Shown: one piece after another, positions 59,801 through 60,000 of the stretch
Layout: every line of letters starts with the position of its first letter
Numbering within the stretch: position 1 is the first letter of the stretch
NCBI GenBank assembly: GCA_014529385.2
Contig: CM043948.1
Span: forward strand, 19,528,951 to 19,588,950
Origin: Adiantum capillus-veneris
Taxonomy: Eukaryota; Streptophyta; Polypodiopsida; Polypodiales; Pteridaceae
Direction of reading: 5' to 3'
DNA length: 60,000 bases
Translations under genes and position numbers: made by a program
Notes under the pieces: generated by a model
The model's database searches: none
Told to the model about the DNA's origin: nothing
The model's input: the letters and a program-made list of their open reading frames with translations, nothing else

Positions 59801-60000
59801 TTTATACTTTTAGGTATAATTGATTATAGATAGTTTTTAGATAGGGTTATGGCGGTCACGCTCTGCCATAGCGAGATATGACCAATCCTTCACTAACGGT
59901 TCACGCCCGTGGCTACGTAGTAGCTAAGGCAATGTCTGTTGGTTTTTCCTTCTCAGGATTGGAGACCTATGAAAGGTACTCCGCTCCTCTCGACTAGGGG
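56849..60000 (+). repeat. 3' LTR (right end cut by window)
   Basis: Collinear with 48601-51750 from TGTAAGG. Differences are few substitutions plus length changes in the A/T tract (about 57330-57400) and in the GT array. It contains the TATA box (57421-57430) and a second copy of the gag exon. The last base of the window corresponds to about 51737, so about 13 bp are missing. Confidence 0.95.
58809..58931 (+). CDS. Copy of Gag exon 1 in the 3' LTR
   Basis: Differs from 50546-50668 by a few bases (MAPNRARTQ..., HEAG for HESG, AMIQ for AMVQ) and keeps the frame and the CAG|GTTAGT donor. It has no downstream gag of its own within the window, so it is a passive copy produced by LTR duplication, but it would become exon 1 again after a new round of transposition. 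Confidence 0.55.

Larger units (their letters stand above)
48601..60000 (+). mobile_element. Ty3/gypsy chromovirus-type element with 3.15-kb LTRs
   Basis: The 5' LTR is 48601-51750, the tRNA-Met primer site 51752-51763, and the gag-protease-RT-RNase H frame 52562-55330. Integrase, its C-terminal module and a chromodomain-like end follow to 56819, then a polypurine tract and the 3' LTR from 56849, cut at the window end about 13 bp short of its terminus. The order PR-RT-RH-IN and the motifs are those of Ty3/gypsy; the C-terminal chromodomain points to a chromovirus. The two LTRs are very similar, so insertion is fairly recent, yet pol carries stops, frameshifts and an integrase catalytic change. 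Confidence 0.95.

Overview
This window is nuclear DNA from a land plant with a repeat-rich genome. The evidence is one typical plant RR-TZF (CCCH zinc-finger) gene, a captured plant-type heavy-metal-associated (HMA) domain fragment, Tork-like Ty1/copia and chromodomain Ty3/gypsy retrotransposons primed by initiator tRNA-Met, CACTA transposons of the TNP2 type, and many long GA/GT microsatellites. The sequence does not fix the species. Almost everything except one gene is mobile DNA, much of it nested.

Layout. 1-4.6 kb: pieces of at least three LTR retroelements (a retropepsin pseudogene, then LTRs starting at 1422, 3034 and 3824). About 4.6-12.0 kb: a decayed CACTA element with a TNP2 pseudogene, split by a 2.8-kb solo LTR (4804-7591, target duplication GCTTT). 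12.1-16.5 kb: a gypsy RNase H remnant and intergenic DNA with microsatellites. 16530-19148, minus strand: the only clear host gene, an intronless 872-codon RR-TZF CCCH zinc-finger protein. 20.9-24.4 kb: a minus-strand copia-like element with only a gag remnant. 24.9-25.3 kb: a MITE-like inverted repeat. 25.3-30.1 kb: mostly unrecognised DNA with a gypsy remnant and a 215-bp tandem repeat.

30.1-46.7 kb: a nest. A long gypsy-type LTR (from 30126 to about 46653) was hit by a Tork-like copia element (32498-37978, TSD AGATA) and, 116 bp further on, by a complete CACTA element (38100-45819, TSD TGA). That CACTA element has perfect terminal CACTACAAGAGG repeats, arrays of GCGTCGC subterminal repeats, a six-exon TNP2 transposase gene with two lesions, an apparently intact three-exon second gene, and a captured fragment of a host HMA-domain gene.

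48601-60000: a chromodomain Ty3/gypsy element with 3.15-kb LTRs (3' LTR cut by the window end). Its most unusual property is that the ATG and the first 41 codons of Gag appear to lie inside the LTR as a separate exon. It would be joined across a 1.9-kb intron, which holds the rest of the LTR, the primer binding site and an unknown 130-codon ORF, to the main gag-pol frame at 52562. A diverged solo LTR at 4804-7591 keeps a similar MAP...R exon followed by GT at 6366-6505, and the three related LTRs share conserved blocks near their right ends. This LTR-embedded gag exon is the best candidate here for something not widely described. All autonomous elements in the window carry inactivating changes: premature stops, frameshifts, or lost catalytic residues in protease and integrase.
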